Shown: positions 32,345-41,519, counted from the first letter of the stretch. The stretch: DNA of 64,000 bases from Candidatus Manganitrophaceae bacterium (GCA_016200325.1 JACQEZ010000016.1:124001-188000); one strand, 5' to 3'. A program made the numbers and translations. The notes: a model not told the origin generated them from the sequence alone.

Positions 32345-32752
32345 TTATTTTGATACAAAATTCTCGACCTTCAGTTCAATTACCTTGGACCCTGACTTTA
32401 GGAAAATCCGATCTGGAAGAATTTCATCAACGATCATTCCCTCCACATGATCGCCTTTACGGACGATCCGATGATTAATGATCGCTGTCCCTTCCCCTTC
32501 GCGATAGATCACCGCGCTGAGAGACAGCGCTTTTCCATCGTCGCTTTCCGTATTATTTATCGGCGCGATTGAAGCCGGCTTCACCGGAAGGATAAACGGA
32601 TCCCGTCCCCACTCAATGGTGCCTCGTCTTTCCTCCAAGAAATTACGGTTAAGATCAATCAGCGACATCTCACCTTCGGCGGCATAGATTAACTGGACTA
32701 AGTAGATCATGAAAAAAGGGGCCAAAAAGAAAGTGAGAAGACTCTTTTTCAT
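32345..32752 (-). CDS. pilP: Type IV pilus assembly lipoprotein-like protein PilP
   Basis: The 135-residue periplasmic protein connects the PilNO inner-membrane complex to PilQ. It has an N-terminal hydrophobic signal (residues 7-24) but no lipobox cysteine, so it is probably secreted or anchored by that segment. The C-terminal beta domain contains LSAVIYREGEGTAIINHRIVRKGD and VDEILPDRIFLKSGSKVIEL, typical of PilP. It overlaps pilO by 4 bases. Confidence 0.9.
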   Translation of the reverse strand: MKKSLLTFFLAPFFMIYLVQLIYAAEGEMSLIDLNRNFLEERRGTIEWGRDPFILPVKPASIAPINNTESDDGKALSLSAVIYREGEGTAIINHRIVRKGDHVEGMIVDEILPDRIFLKSGSKVIELKVENFVSK

Positions 32753-33303
32753 ATCCCCCTCTTTTTATAAATATAAAGCGTCATCTCGGCAGCCACTTCC
32801 GGACTCGTCTCTGTTCTTGATTCGATCTTGAGCCGTGTAATGGCAATCGGACGCGGAAGCCCTTCCAATGCCGCGATATAATCTCCTAAGCTAAAAAATC
32901 GGGAGCGCGTTTTCATTTGAATCGGTAACACTTCAATCCCTTCCTTGGTCTCTGGCAAACTCGGTTTGAGCTCGATGACCTGCACCTCTCGCATCCGAGC
33001 CTTTCGGCCAATCTCATCCAGGATAGAAGAGAGAGAAGCCTCCACCAGTTCGGGCCGTGGCTTTGAAGGAGGGTTTGCTTTTTCCGCTTCGGCTCTCTGA
33101 AGCAGGATGGGAAGAGCAGATGAGAGGGCCGAGATTTCCTGCTGGAGCGTCTTTTTCTGACTGTCGAGCTTTCGGCGTTCTACGACTCGAGGCTGAAGAA
33201 CAAAAATGATCAGCATGCACAGGGCTACCATGACGGTCGTCACGAAGAGGATCCGCTCTCTTCGGGATAGTTTTGACCATTGAAGCTGGCTCAGTACGCT
33301 CAT
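32749..33303 (-). CDS. pilO: Type IV pilus inner-membrane protein PilO
   Basis: The 184-residue bitopic protein has a membrane helix (about 17-38), a coiled coil (39-75) and a ferredoxin-like periplasmic domain with LPIQMKTRSRFFSLGDYIAALEGLPRPIAITRLKIE. It heterodimerises with PilN. Its start overlaps the pilN stop by 4 bases and its stop overlaps pilP, so N, O and P are translationally coupled. Confidence 0.92.
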   Translation of the reverse strand: MSVLSQLQWSKLSRRERILFVTTVMVALCMLIIFVLQPRVVERRKLDSQKKTLQQEISALSSALPILLQRAEAEKANPPSKPRPELVEASLSSILDEIGRKARMREVQVIELKPSLPETKEGIEVLPIQMKTRSRFFSLGDYIAALEGLPRPIAITRLKIESRTETSPEVAAEMTLYIYKKRGI

Positions 33304-33890
33304 TCTTTCTCCAGATGCTTCCCGTAAGTTATATTCCTAAATTTGGCATGAATTGAAAAATCAACCCGTCGCTCGGCCGGATTCTGCCTTGAAAAGTCGA
33401 GTAGCACATCCTGAAACAAGGGGGAGCCTTCCATTGAGGAGATCAGGTCGGTGACCTTTTGATAGGACAAGGTAAATCCATCGACACGGACCCCTTCGGC
33501 AGCATTGTTCTCAAATTGAGTAACCCAGACCCCCTCCGGCACAATCCGGCTGACTTCGACCAAGACCCTGGACCAGACGATGTTCTCTTTTAAAAGTGAC
33601 TCCAACCCTCTACTTTTTTTTAGGGTTGTTTCCTCCAGAATGTTATCAATAGGAGTGAGTGAAGAAGTGAGTGAGGAGATTTTCTGCTGAAGTTGCTCAC
33701 GTTGTTGTAGAATGGCATCCACTTCCCTTTTCAGAGATATCTGCTTCTTCTCATCGTCAACATAGAAGGCGATCAATAGAAGAATCGAAAGAGACATCGA
33801 CGCGACAATCCACCCCCTGCGGCGAGAAGATTTCGATTGAACCCTTCCTTCAAGAAGATTCGGTTGGAATAGATTGATATGCTCTTTCAT
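33300..33890 (-). CDS. pilN: Type IV pilus inner-membrane protein PilN
   Basis: The 196-residue protein begins with the short cytoplasmic INLFQPNLLEGR motif (residues 4-15) that docks on PilM. A membrane helix (about 27-45), a coiled coil and a periplasmic domain follow (SRIVPEGVWVTQF, VDGFTLSYQKVTDLISSMEGSPLF). The 33-base gap to pilM is short. Confidence 0.92.
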   Translation of the reverse strand: MKEHINLFQPNLLEGRVQSKSSRRRGWIVASMSLSILLLIAFYVDDEKKQISLKREVDAILQQREQLQQKISSLTSSLTPIDNILEETTLKKSRGLESLLKENIVWSRVLVEVSRIVPEGVWVTQFENNAAEGVRVDGFTLSYQKVTDLISSMEGSPLFQDVLLDFSRQNPAERRVDFSIHAKFRNITYGKHLEKE

Positions 33891-33923
33891 TAAACCTCTC
33901 TGGCCGAGTGAAATGCTGGTTAA

Positions 33924-34952
33924 TCAAGCGTGGGAACGAAGCGCTAAGCCGATTCCGCTTGAGAACCTTGGCGCGATTGCCCGTATAGCGCCGGCCGATT
34001 CAGATTTGTCGATCTCCGCAAAAGGGTCGTCAATTTCCATATCGGCCTCGAAATAACTTCCGAAGTAATCGGAAAACCCAGGCAGAAGCACCCCCCCTCC
34101 CATCAGGACCATTTTTTTGAAGACCCCTTCTCGGAACTGAGCACGGTAATAGTCGATCGACCGTTGAATCTCCACGATGAAACGATCAATTTCGCTTTTG
34201 ATGATGGTTTGGGCCGCTTCTTCCGCACCGAATCCTTTTTCCCGCTTTAATTTTTCCGCTTCTTCATTAGAGAGACTCAGTTCCTGCTCCAGCCGACGAG
34301 TCACTTGTGCTCCTCCCATTTCAATCCTCCGCGTAAACCGGAGAACCCCGTCTTTGAGGACGGTAATATCGGTCTTTACAGCGCCGATATCGATATAGAT
34401 GAAATTGCCGGCCAGTTCATTCCCATAATTAAGTCGAACCGTATTTAATAAAGAGAGCGGGTTGACGTCGATCGCCACAACCTCCAAACCCAATCGCTGC
34501 ATCAAATCCAATTGCCCCCTCAGTAGACTCTTCTCGGTAATGACAAGAACTAAATCATACCGCTTCGTCTCTCGTTCTTTCCGCCCTCCGGCGATGATAT
34601 AATCAAGGATCATCTCCTCCATCGGGAATGAGATTAATTTTTTTGCCTCCCACTTCACCGCTTCCGCGAGCTCTTCTTTCGGCATCTCGGGAAGGGTCAA
34701 ATATCGGATTAAAGGAGCCGGACCAGAAAAATTGACGATTGCCTTTGGTCGCTTCTTCTCTTTGATCAACTCTTCGAGAGCCGCCGCGATGCTCTCCTGG
34801 CGGAAATCCTGCTCAGGAGGTAACTCCTTGATCCCGATGTCAAGTAATTTCACCTTCCGGCGCGTTCGGCAAAGCCGGACCACCTTCACCGAGCTCGCCC
34901 CGATGTCAACTCCCCAAAACGGCTTATGAAACGGTAACCACTCCCAGCTCAA
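33924..34952 (-). CDS. pilM: Type IV pilus actin-like ATPase PilM
   Basis: The 342-residue cytoplasmic FtsA/actin-fold protein has GVDIGASSVKVVRL at the N-terminus, GNFIYIDIGAVKTDITVLKDG (phosphate 2) and KMVLMGGGVLLPGFSDYF (adenosine motif). It binds the PilN tail. I chose the TTG at 34952 because GGAGAGG lies 4 bases before it. The ATG at 35018 would overlap the upstream regulator and adds an arginine-rich segment that is not conserved. Confidence 0.92.
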   Translation of the reverse strand: MSWEWLPFHKPFWGVDIGASSVKVVRLCRTRRKVKLLDIGIKELPPEQDFRQESIAAALEELIKEKKRPKAIVNFSGPAPLIRYLTLPEMPKEELAEAVKWEAKKLISFPMEEMILDYIIAGGRKERETKRYDLVLVITEKSLLRGQLDLMQRLGLEVVAIDVNPLSLLNTVRLNYGNELAGNFIYIDIGAVKTDITVLKDGVLRFTRRIEMGGAQVTRRLEQELSLSNEEAEKLKREKGFGAEEAAQTIIKSEIDRFIVEIQRSIDYYRAQFREGVFKKMVLMGGGVLLPGFSDYFGSYFEADMEIDDPFAEIDKSESAGAIRAIAPRFSSGIGLALRSHA

Positions 34953-34968
34953 GCGACCTCTCCTTCTT

Positions 34969-35247
34969 CTAAGCCTCCAACACTCCGTTGGAAGCAGCTC
35001 CTTTTCCATTCGTCCCATTTATCGAGGCGAGTTCTTTCATTGCCATTTCATAGGCCACTTTATGCTTGAACCCCAACATTAAATATTTCCAGATGAACTT
35101 GATCTTAGTTAAATCTTCCCGACTATATTCTCGTGTCTCCAGATCACCCATTGGAATCCGCTGTGGTGTGACATATCCCTTCTGCTCCAGATAGTAGAGC
35201 TTGTGTCGCGGGATATTGATCTGTTGCAGAATTTCCGATGTTTTCAT
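34969..35247 (-). CDS. Short MerR-like DNA-binding protein
   Basis: The 92-residue protein has a winged-helix MerR-type N-terminus (KTSEILQQINIPRHKLYYLEQKGYVTP, then TREYSREDLTKIKFIWKYLMLGF). It has only a short Gly/Asn-rich tail and no effector-binding domain or metal-binding cysteines. It lies between the minor-pilin cluster and pilM, so it probably regulates pilus genes; this is inference. A candidate -10 (TATAAC, 35258-35253) ends 5 bases before the ATG, and an ACTTAAGT palindrome sits next to it. Confidence 0.75.
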   Translation of the reverse strand: MKTSEILQQINIPRHKLYYLEQKGYVTPQRIPMGDLETREYSREDLTKIKFIWKYLMLGFKHKVAYEMAMKELASINGTNGKGAASNGVLEA

Positions 35248-35362
35248 TTACCGTTATACTTAAGTGAGTAATAAATCTATTTCTCTAAAGATGGACGATT
35301 CAAAAATTGCTCACCACGTTTCAATTGAAGATAATCCTATTTAAAGGCTGTCAGGTTATCCC

Positions 35363-37138
35363 TCATCGAAAATCTTCGCGGTATGTTTTGATGTCGGACT
35401 CATTTAACGAATCGGAATTAAACGGATTCACCGTAATCGGTATCACATCCGTATCCGCTCTATCATTTGCATCCGTGATAATCGATGTAAAAGAGCTAAC
35501 CCCAGTCGTCGCCGGGGTGCCGGTAAAGACCAATCTAAAATCTCCGGCTCCTCCTATCATCAACCGCTCGGCCACGGAAGGTGCCGTAAAGACCACCGGG
35601 TTTGTGCCCGACGCGGTCCAAGTCTCGATAAGATTCCCCGCGCTATTTTCGATGAGAGAGTAGGCATCTCCTCCATACGACCAGCCGGCCGGATAGGAAA
35701 TCGAGACACTTTTAACCGCGGCACACCCCTGATTGACGAAAGTCCAGCTCACCGCCTGATTCGTGCTCGATGCATTTGTATCGGTCGGATCGACCGTGAT
35801 GGTATAGCCGCCGAAAACTGAAGATACAGAAGGAGTTGGGGAGTTTGGCGTGGTTACTGTGGCGCCGCCCTTCGTCCCAGTGGCAAAGCCGGAGAAGATA
35901 ACGGAGTCCCCTAGATTTCCTCCGGAAGGACGATAAGTCCAGCTAAAGACAAACGTTCCTCCCGCAGAGGCAACCGGCCCACTCGGCGCAGCCGGTGTCG
36001 GCCCAGAAACTAGCGTAGCTGGCGCTCCCGGCAATGTCAGCGTCGGCGTGACATTGGTAATATTATTTGTTGGTGGTGGCCCCGAGAAGGTATTTGTCAG
36101 CGCCATGGTCACCGTAATATCTTGTCCAAGATAGGCACAGGTTGGACTGACCGCCAGGTTCGCAAAAAAGCGGCTCACCCCAAATGTAATCGAAGAAACC
36201 GGCGAAGACGTCGCATTGCCACTGCTATTTTTGGCATAAGCGCTGAAAGTGACTGTTCCACTCGTCGACGTCCCTCCCAATGTACCCGTATAAGTAAATG
36301 TAATTGTTCCCGAGGCTCCCGCTGTCAGATTCAGTGGATTTGGATTATATTGGGTCGAGTTGAGGCTCGCACCTGCTTGTGTGGTGCCTGTCACAGTCGG
36401 CGGATTCTGGAAGGTAACAATGCTGGACTGTGTCACAGTCGACCGATTTGTAACAGTCATAATCAGTCTGAATTGAACGCCGTCTCGGGTCGCCGTAATT
36501 GGATTGCCGAGCGTATCGGTGATCTGAAAGGAGGCCAGTAGCGACTTTATTTTCCACGATCCCGGCGTATAGATTGTGCTACTACTACTATTTGATCCGG
36601 ACCAGCGCCAGCGCCCCGAGCCCGAGTCGGAATAGGTAGCCTTCACATTGCTAAGTGTCTCCGTTACATCCTGACTGGTGGACCGTACGGCCAGGAGGAG
36701 GGTAAAATTCAATGTGGCATTCGGTGCAATCCCATTTGACGAGTTGCTGGCCTGAAACGTTACCGAAGAGGCGCTAAACGAGGTGCGGGACCAGTTGGCC
36801 GGTGCCGCGGTACCGGACGAAAAAGTACTCCCCGGCGACGGCAATTGAAATCGAACCTGGCTGATAACCTTACTCGATGAGGTATTTTTAATCTGGAAAA
36901 CGAATGTGGCAGTGTTCCCCATAGCCACATCGCTTCCCAAAGACGGGCTGATCTGGGTAATCGTGAAGCCGGTCGTGCTACCCCCCCCGCCGCCTCCGCC
37001 AAATTGGGCCCAAACCAGCGTGGAAGAAATAATCAGAAGAGAGACAATCGCAAATGTGAGAACGATATGTCCCGCTTTACCTGAAGACGAATGTGAAGGC
37101 TTCCAAAATCCACCCCTCTTCATCTTTCTCTCCGTCAT
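35363..37138 (-). CDS. Large secreted Ser/Thr/Gly-rich repeat protein of the pilin cluster
   Basis: The 591-residue exported protein has a signal segment (about 24-44, VLTFAIVSLLIISSTLVWAQ), a run of seven Gly, and then several Ig-like/conserved-repeat (DUF11-like) units with recurring phrases such as NTATFVFQIKNTSSSKVIS, ATLNFTLLL, ASGTITFTYTGTLGG and GTFVFSWTYRPSGG. Few cysteines are present. Its ATG overlaps the stop of the PilX-like gene (ATGA), so it is translated with the minor prepilins. It occupies the place where PilY1-type tip proteins are often found but does not resemble PilY1. A tip adhesin or pilus-exported surface protein is plausible, not shown. Confidence 0.75.
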   Translation of the reverse strand: MTERKMKRGGFWKPSHSSSGKAGHIVLTFAIVSLLIISSTLVWAQFGGGGGGGSTTGFTITQISPSLGSDVAMGNTATFVFQIKNTSSSKVISQVRFQLPSPGSTFSSGTAAPANWSRTSFSASSVTFQASNSSNGIAPNATLNFTLLLAVRSTSQDVTETLSNVKATYSDSGSGRWRWSGSNSSSSTIYTPGSWKIKSLLASFQITDTLGNPITATRDGVQFRLIMTVTNRSTVTQSSIVTFQNPPTVTGTTQAGASLNSTQYNPNPLNLTAGASGTITFTYTGTLGGTSTSGTVTFSAYAKNSSGNATSSPVSSITFGVSRFFANLAVSPTCAYLGQDITVTMALTNTFSGPPPTNNITNVTPTLTLPGAPATLVSGPTPAAPSGPVASAGGTFVFSWTYRPSGGNLGDSVIFSGFATGTKGGATVTTPNSPTPSVSSVFGGYTITVDPTDTNASSTNQAVSWTFVNQGCAAVKSVSISYPAGWSYGGDAYSLIENSAGNLIETWTASGTNPVVFTAPSVAERLMIGGAGDFRLVFTGTPATTGVSSFTSIITDANDRADTDVIPITVNPFNSDSLNESDIKTYREDFR

Positions 37139-38013
37139 CTCTCCACCATTTTGAGCACTACCCGGGCCGCGCTCCCTGATACAAGGCTGACCGACCCGGT
37201 GGAAACCAATTCCGACTGGAAATCAGGCGCAAAGCCATCAATTAGCATCGGTGTGACCGGCACGCCCGATGCGTGCGCAGTGGAAGTAGTTCCATTCTGA
37301 CAGCGGGAGATACCGGTGAGGGTGAGGGTTCCACCGGATGTGCTCGACCCGGTGTAGGAGACCTCCTCTTCCTGGATATCGATCGTTCCGGCACTGAGAA
37401 ACTTTGGATGGGCCGCCAGCGAGAGGGTCGATAACGGGTTACAGTCATTCGAAAGGGCTGTCGTCAGGGTTGTCACTGGATAGACCCGGTTGCCCCGGTC
37501 ATGGTCGCCCGCCGCCCCGCCGGTCCCTCCGATAGAGACATTACGCGTGATTCCTGTAAATGTATTGCCGCTGATTCCGGTATACTGAATAAACTCACCC
37601 GTCGTAATGCTGTCATCAACCTGCAAGTATCCGGTGCTTGGGAAACGGCTAGCGGTGTAGACCTGGATGGGTGTGGTAGACGTACCGGTCGGAATTCGCG
37701 TCCGGAGCATGGTCGCCGGCAAGTTAATACTGACATTGAATGTGCCTGCCCCCAGATTCATGGCAGGAATTAAGACTGGATCGACCGTACTGCGATACCA
37801 GTCGAGGTTCTTCATCATCTCCAATTGGCCGTACTCTCCCCCCCCTTCTGCAATGAAAAAGGCTTGATCTGACCTCACTTCATTCGCAGCGGTGAATCCC
37901 TGCGTGCCGATTAGAGAAACGGCGGTGATCCCGAGGAAACCGAAAATGACAATCAAAAAAATCGCGGCGACGAGTACAATCCCTTTCTCCGTCTTTAAGA
38001 GGGCCCCACTCAT
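37135..38013 (-). CDS. PilX-like minor pilus assembly protein
   Basis: The 292-residue protein has an N-terminal KTEKGIVLVAAIFLIVIFGFLGITAVSLIGTQ segment, the PilX/GspK style helix. Here the residue after the cleavage glycine is Ile rather than Phe. The helix is followed by AANEVRSDQAFFIAEGGGEYGQLEMM, as in PilX. The large C-terminal domain is Thr/Ser/Gly-rich. It is coupled at both ends (4-base overlaps) to the PilW-like gene and to the large secreted protein gene. Confidence 0.82.
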   Translation of the reverse strand: MSGALLKTEKGIVLVAAIFLIVIFGFLGITAVSLIGTQGFTAANEVRSDQAFFIAEGGGEYGQLEMMKNLDWYRSTVDPVLIPAMNLGAGTFNVSINLPATMLRTRIPTGTSTTPIQVYTASRFPSTGYLQVDDSITTGEFIQYTGISGNTFTGITRNVSIGGTGGAAGDHDRGNRVYPVTTLTTALSNDCNPLSTLSLAAHPKFLSAGTIDIQEEEVSYTGSSTSGGTLTLTGISRCQNGTTSTAHASGVPVTPMLIDGFAPDFQSELVSTGSVSLVSGSAARVVLKMVER

Positions 38014-38591
38014 ACGAAGTTCCTCGGGTGAACACGAACTTGATATAGCTGCGATTCACCCTGTTTAGTCACTGTTAGACTGATACCCATACTCCAGACT
38101 GCCGCCGCCGTCGTTGCAGCAGTCACCCCGTCTGTCTGATAATACGAAAAGGACAAGGCTATCGCGTCGCCCGCCGCTAAGATCGTCCCATTCCGAGTGA
38201 TCGTGTTTCCAGACTTTGCGAAGGTAACGGTAGTCCCAGTAACATCGACGAAGCTGAGCGTCGCGGCGCTGCAGCATCCGGGGAGATCGGTGACCGTCCT
38301 GGATCGAGCCATCCGGATCTCGCGCACCATTCGCTCTACAGCAAGACGTCCTTGATTCGAGATGTCGGCGCGCGCTCCTTGTGCAGTGAATGCATTCAGT
38401 CCCCGAGAAAAAAACATGGAACCCATCCCTCCGACAATACCAATCAAAGTGATCGCCAAGACGAACTCAATCAGCGTAAAACCTCGCTGATCAGCCGGCT
38501 GTAAACTAGATCTGCTCCATTCGACCTGCTTGAGTTGCTGTTTATCTTGGCTCCTTCCCCGGCTCTGTCGATTCAACACAATCGAATCCAT
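38010..38591 (-). CDS. PilW-like minor prepilin
   Basis: The 193-residue prepilin has an unusually long leader of about 36 residues before the type III signal QRG-FTLIEFVLAITLIGIVGG (glutamate at mature position 5). The C-terminal part contains ARADISNQGRLAVERMVREIRMAR, as in PilW/PilJ types. No better internal start codon is visible, so the long leader is probably real. Confidence 0.85.
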   Translation of the reverse strand: MDSIVLNRQSRGRSQDKQQLKQVEWSRSSLQPADQRGFTLIEFVLAITLIGIVGGMGSMFFSRGLNAFTAQGARADISNQGRLAVERMVREIRMARSRTVTDLPGCCSAATLSFVDVTGTTVTFAKSGNTITRNGTILAAGDAIALSFSYYQTDGVTAATTAAAVWSMGISLTVTKQGESQLYQVRVHPRNFV

Positions 38592-38593
38592 TT

Positions 38594-39022
38594 CTAAGAG
38601 TTTGTTAAAAGCGTCACGCCCTTAATACTTCCGATGGAGGCATTCGTAATCGTCACCTCGACCCGTTTATAATCGGTAGCGGTTCCACAGGCAGCGGTAT
38701 TGTTCAGACTGGCCGCCGAGACGTAGCAGACGGTCCGGCTGCAAGTATACCCGGCCGGCATCGCCCCGCTGCAGGTGCCCGTCGCAACGGCGGAAAAGCC
38801 GCTCGTCCGTTTTTGCGCAATCACCTGTTCGAGTTCCGCCTGTGCCAAGAAAATTCCTCTCTGAGCTGTAGCCGGCTGCGGACTTCCCTGAATACTGATG
38901 GTCAGGGGGACCAGCACACCTGCAGCGAGACCGAGGATAATAATAAAGAGAATGACCTCAATGAGTGTGAAACCCCGCTCCGACATCAGACGCCATTCAA
39001 TCAATGTTGCTTTCCCATTCAT
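38594..39022 (-). CDS. PilV-like minor prepilin
   Basis: The 142-residue prepilin has the processing site SERG-FTLIEVILFIIILGLAAGVLVPL, then a pseudopilin-like domain with LAQAELEQVIAQKR and four later cysteines. A second in-frame ATG (38986) five residues before the site is also possible. Its stop is two bases before the PilW-like gene. Confidence 0.85.
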   Translation of the reverse strand: MNGKATLIEWRLMSERGFTLIEVILFIIILGLAAGVLVPLTISIQGSPQPATAQRGIFLAQAELEQVIAQKRTSGFSAVATGTCSGAMPAGYTCSRTVCYVSAASLNNTAACGTATDYKRVEVTITNASIGSIKGVTLLTNS

Positions 39023-39027
39023 CGATG

Positions 39028-39576
39028 CTATCCAACGTTTCCTGTTACCGGCAGCACCGTTACCGACTGGGTGACTCCGCCTCCCGTAATGCTTACCGAC
39101 CTGGATGCCGTCAATGCCGTTGTCGATGCCCCGCCGGCCGATTCGAAGGGAACGCCGAGACTATTAAATTCCACATACGACCCGGCAAAACCGATGCTGG
39201 AGATTGTAATGCCGGCATAATTGCCTGTGTTCAAGGTAATCGAGAGGGTTCCAGCGCTGTCGGCGGGGTCGGTCGCAACCTCCCCCGCCTCTCCCCAGGT
39301 GCCATTCCCGTTGGCATCATTGACCACGGCGTAGCCGCTCGCAGGCGCCGGCGCGGCATTGAAATAGACCCGATACCGCTGGTTGCTAATCATCGCCAGT
39401 TGCTGTGCATAGGCGACGTCCGATCTGAGCTTGCGGGCGGAAGCGGCCGCCCTCGTTCCGGTCATGTTCCCCGCACGGGTCATTGCCGTGGCAGCAAGGA
39501 TCATAACCAGAACGATGACGATCACCACCTCTACCAGCGTGAAACCCGCTTCTCCCTCTGGCCTAGCCATGATCAT
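39028..39576 (-). CDS. GspH/FimT-like minor prepilin
   Basis: The 182-residue prepilin MIMARPEGEAG-FTLVEVVIVIVLVMILAATAM has an 11-residue leader and glutamate at mature position 5. A GspH-type beta domain follows (RAAASARKLRSDVAYAQQLAMISNQRYRVYF). It is the first minor prepilin after the main pilin, separated from it by 73 bases without a clear terminator. Confidence 0.87.
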   Translation of the reverse strand: MIMARPEGEAGFTLVEVVIVIVLVMILAATAMTRAGNMTGTRAAASARKLRSDVAYAQQLAMISNQRYRVYFNAAPAPASGYAVVNDANGNGTWGEAGEVATDPADSAGTLSITLNTGNYAGITISSIGFAGSYVEFNSLGVPFESAGGASTTALTASRSVSITGGGVTQSVTVLPVTGNVG

Positions 39577-39649
39577 TTTCCTATGCTATCAGTACCTTTC
39601 CTTCTCCGATACTTTCTTAACTTCCTAGCTCCGCTTGCAGCCGATCAGA

Positions 39650-40096
39650 CTAACAACCTCCAGTGGTCGTAGTAACCGCTCCTGTTGCCGGATCATAGGA
39701 AACCTGGCAGGTTGCACTCCCGCCGTTCGTTGGTTGGTACGTCGTCGGGGATCCGAATGCCGCAGTAAATCCGGAGGTATCATTCAGGGCCGCTCCAATG
39801 CCGGCAGCTGCTCCAGTCGGAACACCCGCCGCAGCACCGGCAATTCCAACGGCCACGGTTGAACCATCCGCCATGGTGACAGGGGTAGTATTGGTTCCGA
39901 CCACCATATACTGCGTCTTCACCACGGCCACCGCAGAGCGGAGCCCGCCCGCAAACCCGTTGATACTGGCAATCCGGGCATTCTTTGCCACATCGATGAA
40001 TTTCGGAACCGCAAAGGCCGCCAGAATACCAAGGACAACGATCACCAGGACCAACTCAACCAACGTGAAACCTTTTTCATTCTTTATCGTTCTCAT
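39650..40096 (-). CDS. pilA: Major type IV (MSHA-like) pilin
   Basis: The 148-residue prepilin has a 9-residue leader ending in Gly, then FTLVELVLVIVVLGILAAFAVPKFIDVAKNARIASINGFAGGLRSAV, closest in style to MSHA pilins. The C-terminal domain has two cysteines (about residues 129 and 148, the last residue) that can form the D-region disulfide. The preceding 143 bases and the strong AGGGAGGAGAG ribosome site suggest high expression. Confidence 0.9.
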   Translation of the reverse strand: MRTIKNEKGFTLVELVLVIVVLGILAAFAVPKFIDVAKNARIASINGFAGGLRSAVAVVKTQYMVVGTNTTPVTMADGSTVAVGIAGAAAGVPTGAAAGIGAALNDTSGFTAAFGSPTTYQPTNGGSATCQVSYDPATGAVTTTTGGC

Positions 40097-40120
40097 GAAC
40101 CCTCTCCTCCCTTTATTGTG

Positions 40121-40138
40121 AATGAAGTGCCATTCATT
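40121..40138. promoter_or_regulatory. Inverted repeat ahead of the pilin gene
   Basis: AATGAA-N6-TTCATT lies 25-42 bases before the pilA ATG, and a GC-rich imperfect hairpin lies further upstream at about 40172-40195. They may be an operator or message-stabilising structures between pilC and pilA. I found no clear sigma54 or sigma70 promoter here. Confidence 0.3.
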
Positions 40139-40239
40139 GCTTTGCCTTTTTGCCGACCCAATTTCATCATCGGGGTCTCGATGAGATCCTCCCCACCGGG
40201 AGCATCTACTATCTCGTAATTGTCATTCCCTGATTATCT

Positions 40240-41478
40240 TTATTTCCCCCCTTTGGCCACCTCGATCAGGCTCCACCAGGGTAGAAAGATCGCCAATGCC
40301 AGGAGAAGGACCGCGCCGCTGATGATTACCAGAAGCAGCGGCTCTAGGCTACCCGAGAGATTTTTGATCGCATAATTGACATCCCGATCGTAATACTCCG
40401 AGACCTTGATCATCATCTCTTCCATCTTGCCGGTTTCCTCTCCAATCGCCACCATCTGTATGACGATTGGAGGAAAGGCCTTGCTGACCCGCATCGGCTG
40501 GACAATCCCCCGCCCCTGCTGGGCTGAATCTCGGACGCTAGTGATAACCCTCGCGATCACGACATTGCCAACTGTCTCCGAAACAATCTCCAGCGTCTGA
40601 AGAATAGGGAGGCCTGCCCGGTGGAGCGTCCCGAAGACACGGGCAAAACGGGAGAGGGCTGTTTTCTTAAAGATCGGCCCGAAGATCGGCATTTTCAGCT
40701 TTAGACCATCCCACCAAAACCTTCCAGGCGCGGTATTGATATACTTCCTAAAGCCGAAGACCGCCGCCGCGATCAGAGCCAATAGGAAGAAACCATATTG
40801 TTGAACCACCTTATTAATCCCAAGCAACAGTCGGGTTGGCCAGGGCAATTCCACTTTGAAACTGGAATAAAGACCGGTGAATTTCGGAACAACGAACGTC
40901 ATCAACACCCCGAAGGCGACGGCTAAGGTTATGATGACGATTTTTGGATAGCGCGTTGCGGTTTTAATCTGGGCGCGCGTCTCGGCTTCATGCTCAGCTA
41001 AGATCGCCAGCCGGTTAAGGATCTCATCCAGAACTCCCCCTGTCTCACCCGCCTTTACCATTCCGATATAGAGGGAGCTGAAAATCTTCGGATGCTTCGC
41101 AAAAGCATCGGATAAGGCGCTTCCCCCCTCTACATCTCGGCGCACTTGATTGATGATCTCTCTCAGTTTCGGATTCTCGGTCTGCTCTGCCAGGGCACTA
41201 AAGCTCGCAGTAAATGGAATACCGGCACCCACTAATGTGGCCAACTGTCTGGAGAAAATAATCAAATCCTGCTGGGTAACCTTCTCGAATCTTGAAAAAA
41301 GCCCCGAACTGATACCACCCGCTTTTTCTTCTTCGATTAAGACGGGTATATAGCCGAGTCCATCGAGGTGGCCTGCGACGGCTTCTTTGCCGTTCGACTC
41401 AAAGATCCCGTCCAGAAGCGCACCATATTTATCTCTTGCCTTGTACCGATAAATCGGCATTTTTCCAAAACCCCTCAA
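40240..41478 (-). CDS. pilC: Type IV pilus inner-membrane platform protein PilC/GspF
   Basis: The 412-residue protein begins MPIYRYKARDKYGALLDG after six extra residues. Two GspF domains follow: FSRQLATLVGAGIPFTASFSALAEQ with GMVKAGETGGVLDEIL, and FARVFGTLHRAGLPILQTLEIVSE with MVAIGEETGKMEEM. Three membrane helices are predicted (about 175-195, 225-245 and 380-402). A TATAAT element (41525-41520) lies upstream in a 229-base gap after pilB. Confidence 0.94.
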   Translation of the reverse strand: MRGFGKMPIYRYKARDKYGALLDGIFESNGKEAVAGHLDGLGYIPVLIEEEKAGGISSGLFSRFEKVTQQDLIIFSRQLATLVGAGIPFTASFSALAEQTENPKLREIINQVRRDVEGGSALSDAFAKHPKIFSSLYIGMVKAGETGGVLDEILNRLAILAEHEAETRAQIKTATRYPKIVIITLAVAFGVLMTFVVPKFTGLYSSFKVELPWPTRLLLGINKVVQQYGFFLLALIAAAVFGFRKYINTAPGRFWWDGLKLKMPIFGPIFKKTALSRFARVFGTLHRAGLPILQTLEIVSETVGNVVIARVITSVRDSAQQGRGIVQPMRVSKAFPPIVIQMVAIGEETGKMEEMMIKVSEYYDRDVNYAIKNLSGSLEPLLLVIISGAVLLLALAIFLPWWSLIEVAKGGK

Positions 41479-41519
41479 TATTCCGCTCCTTAATTTTGCA
41501 AGCTTTATGCCTATACGGT

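Noticed and set aside
40097-40239. Sigma54 promoter for the pilin gene
   Set aside because: TGGCAC at about 40128-40133 on the minus strand lacks a matching TTGC element at the right distance.
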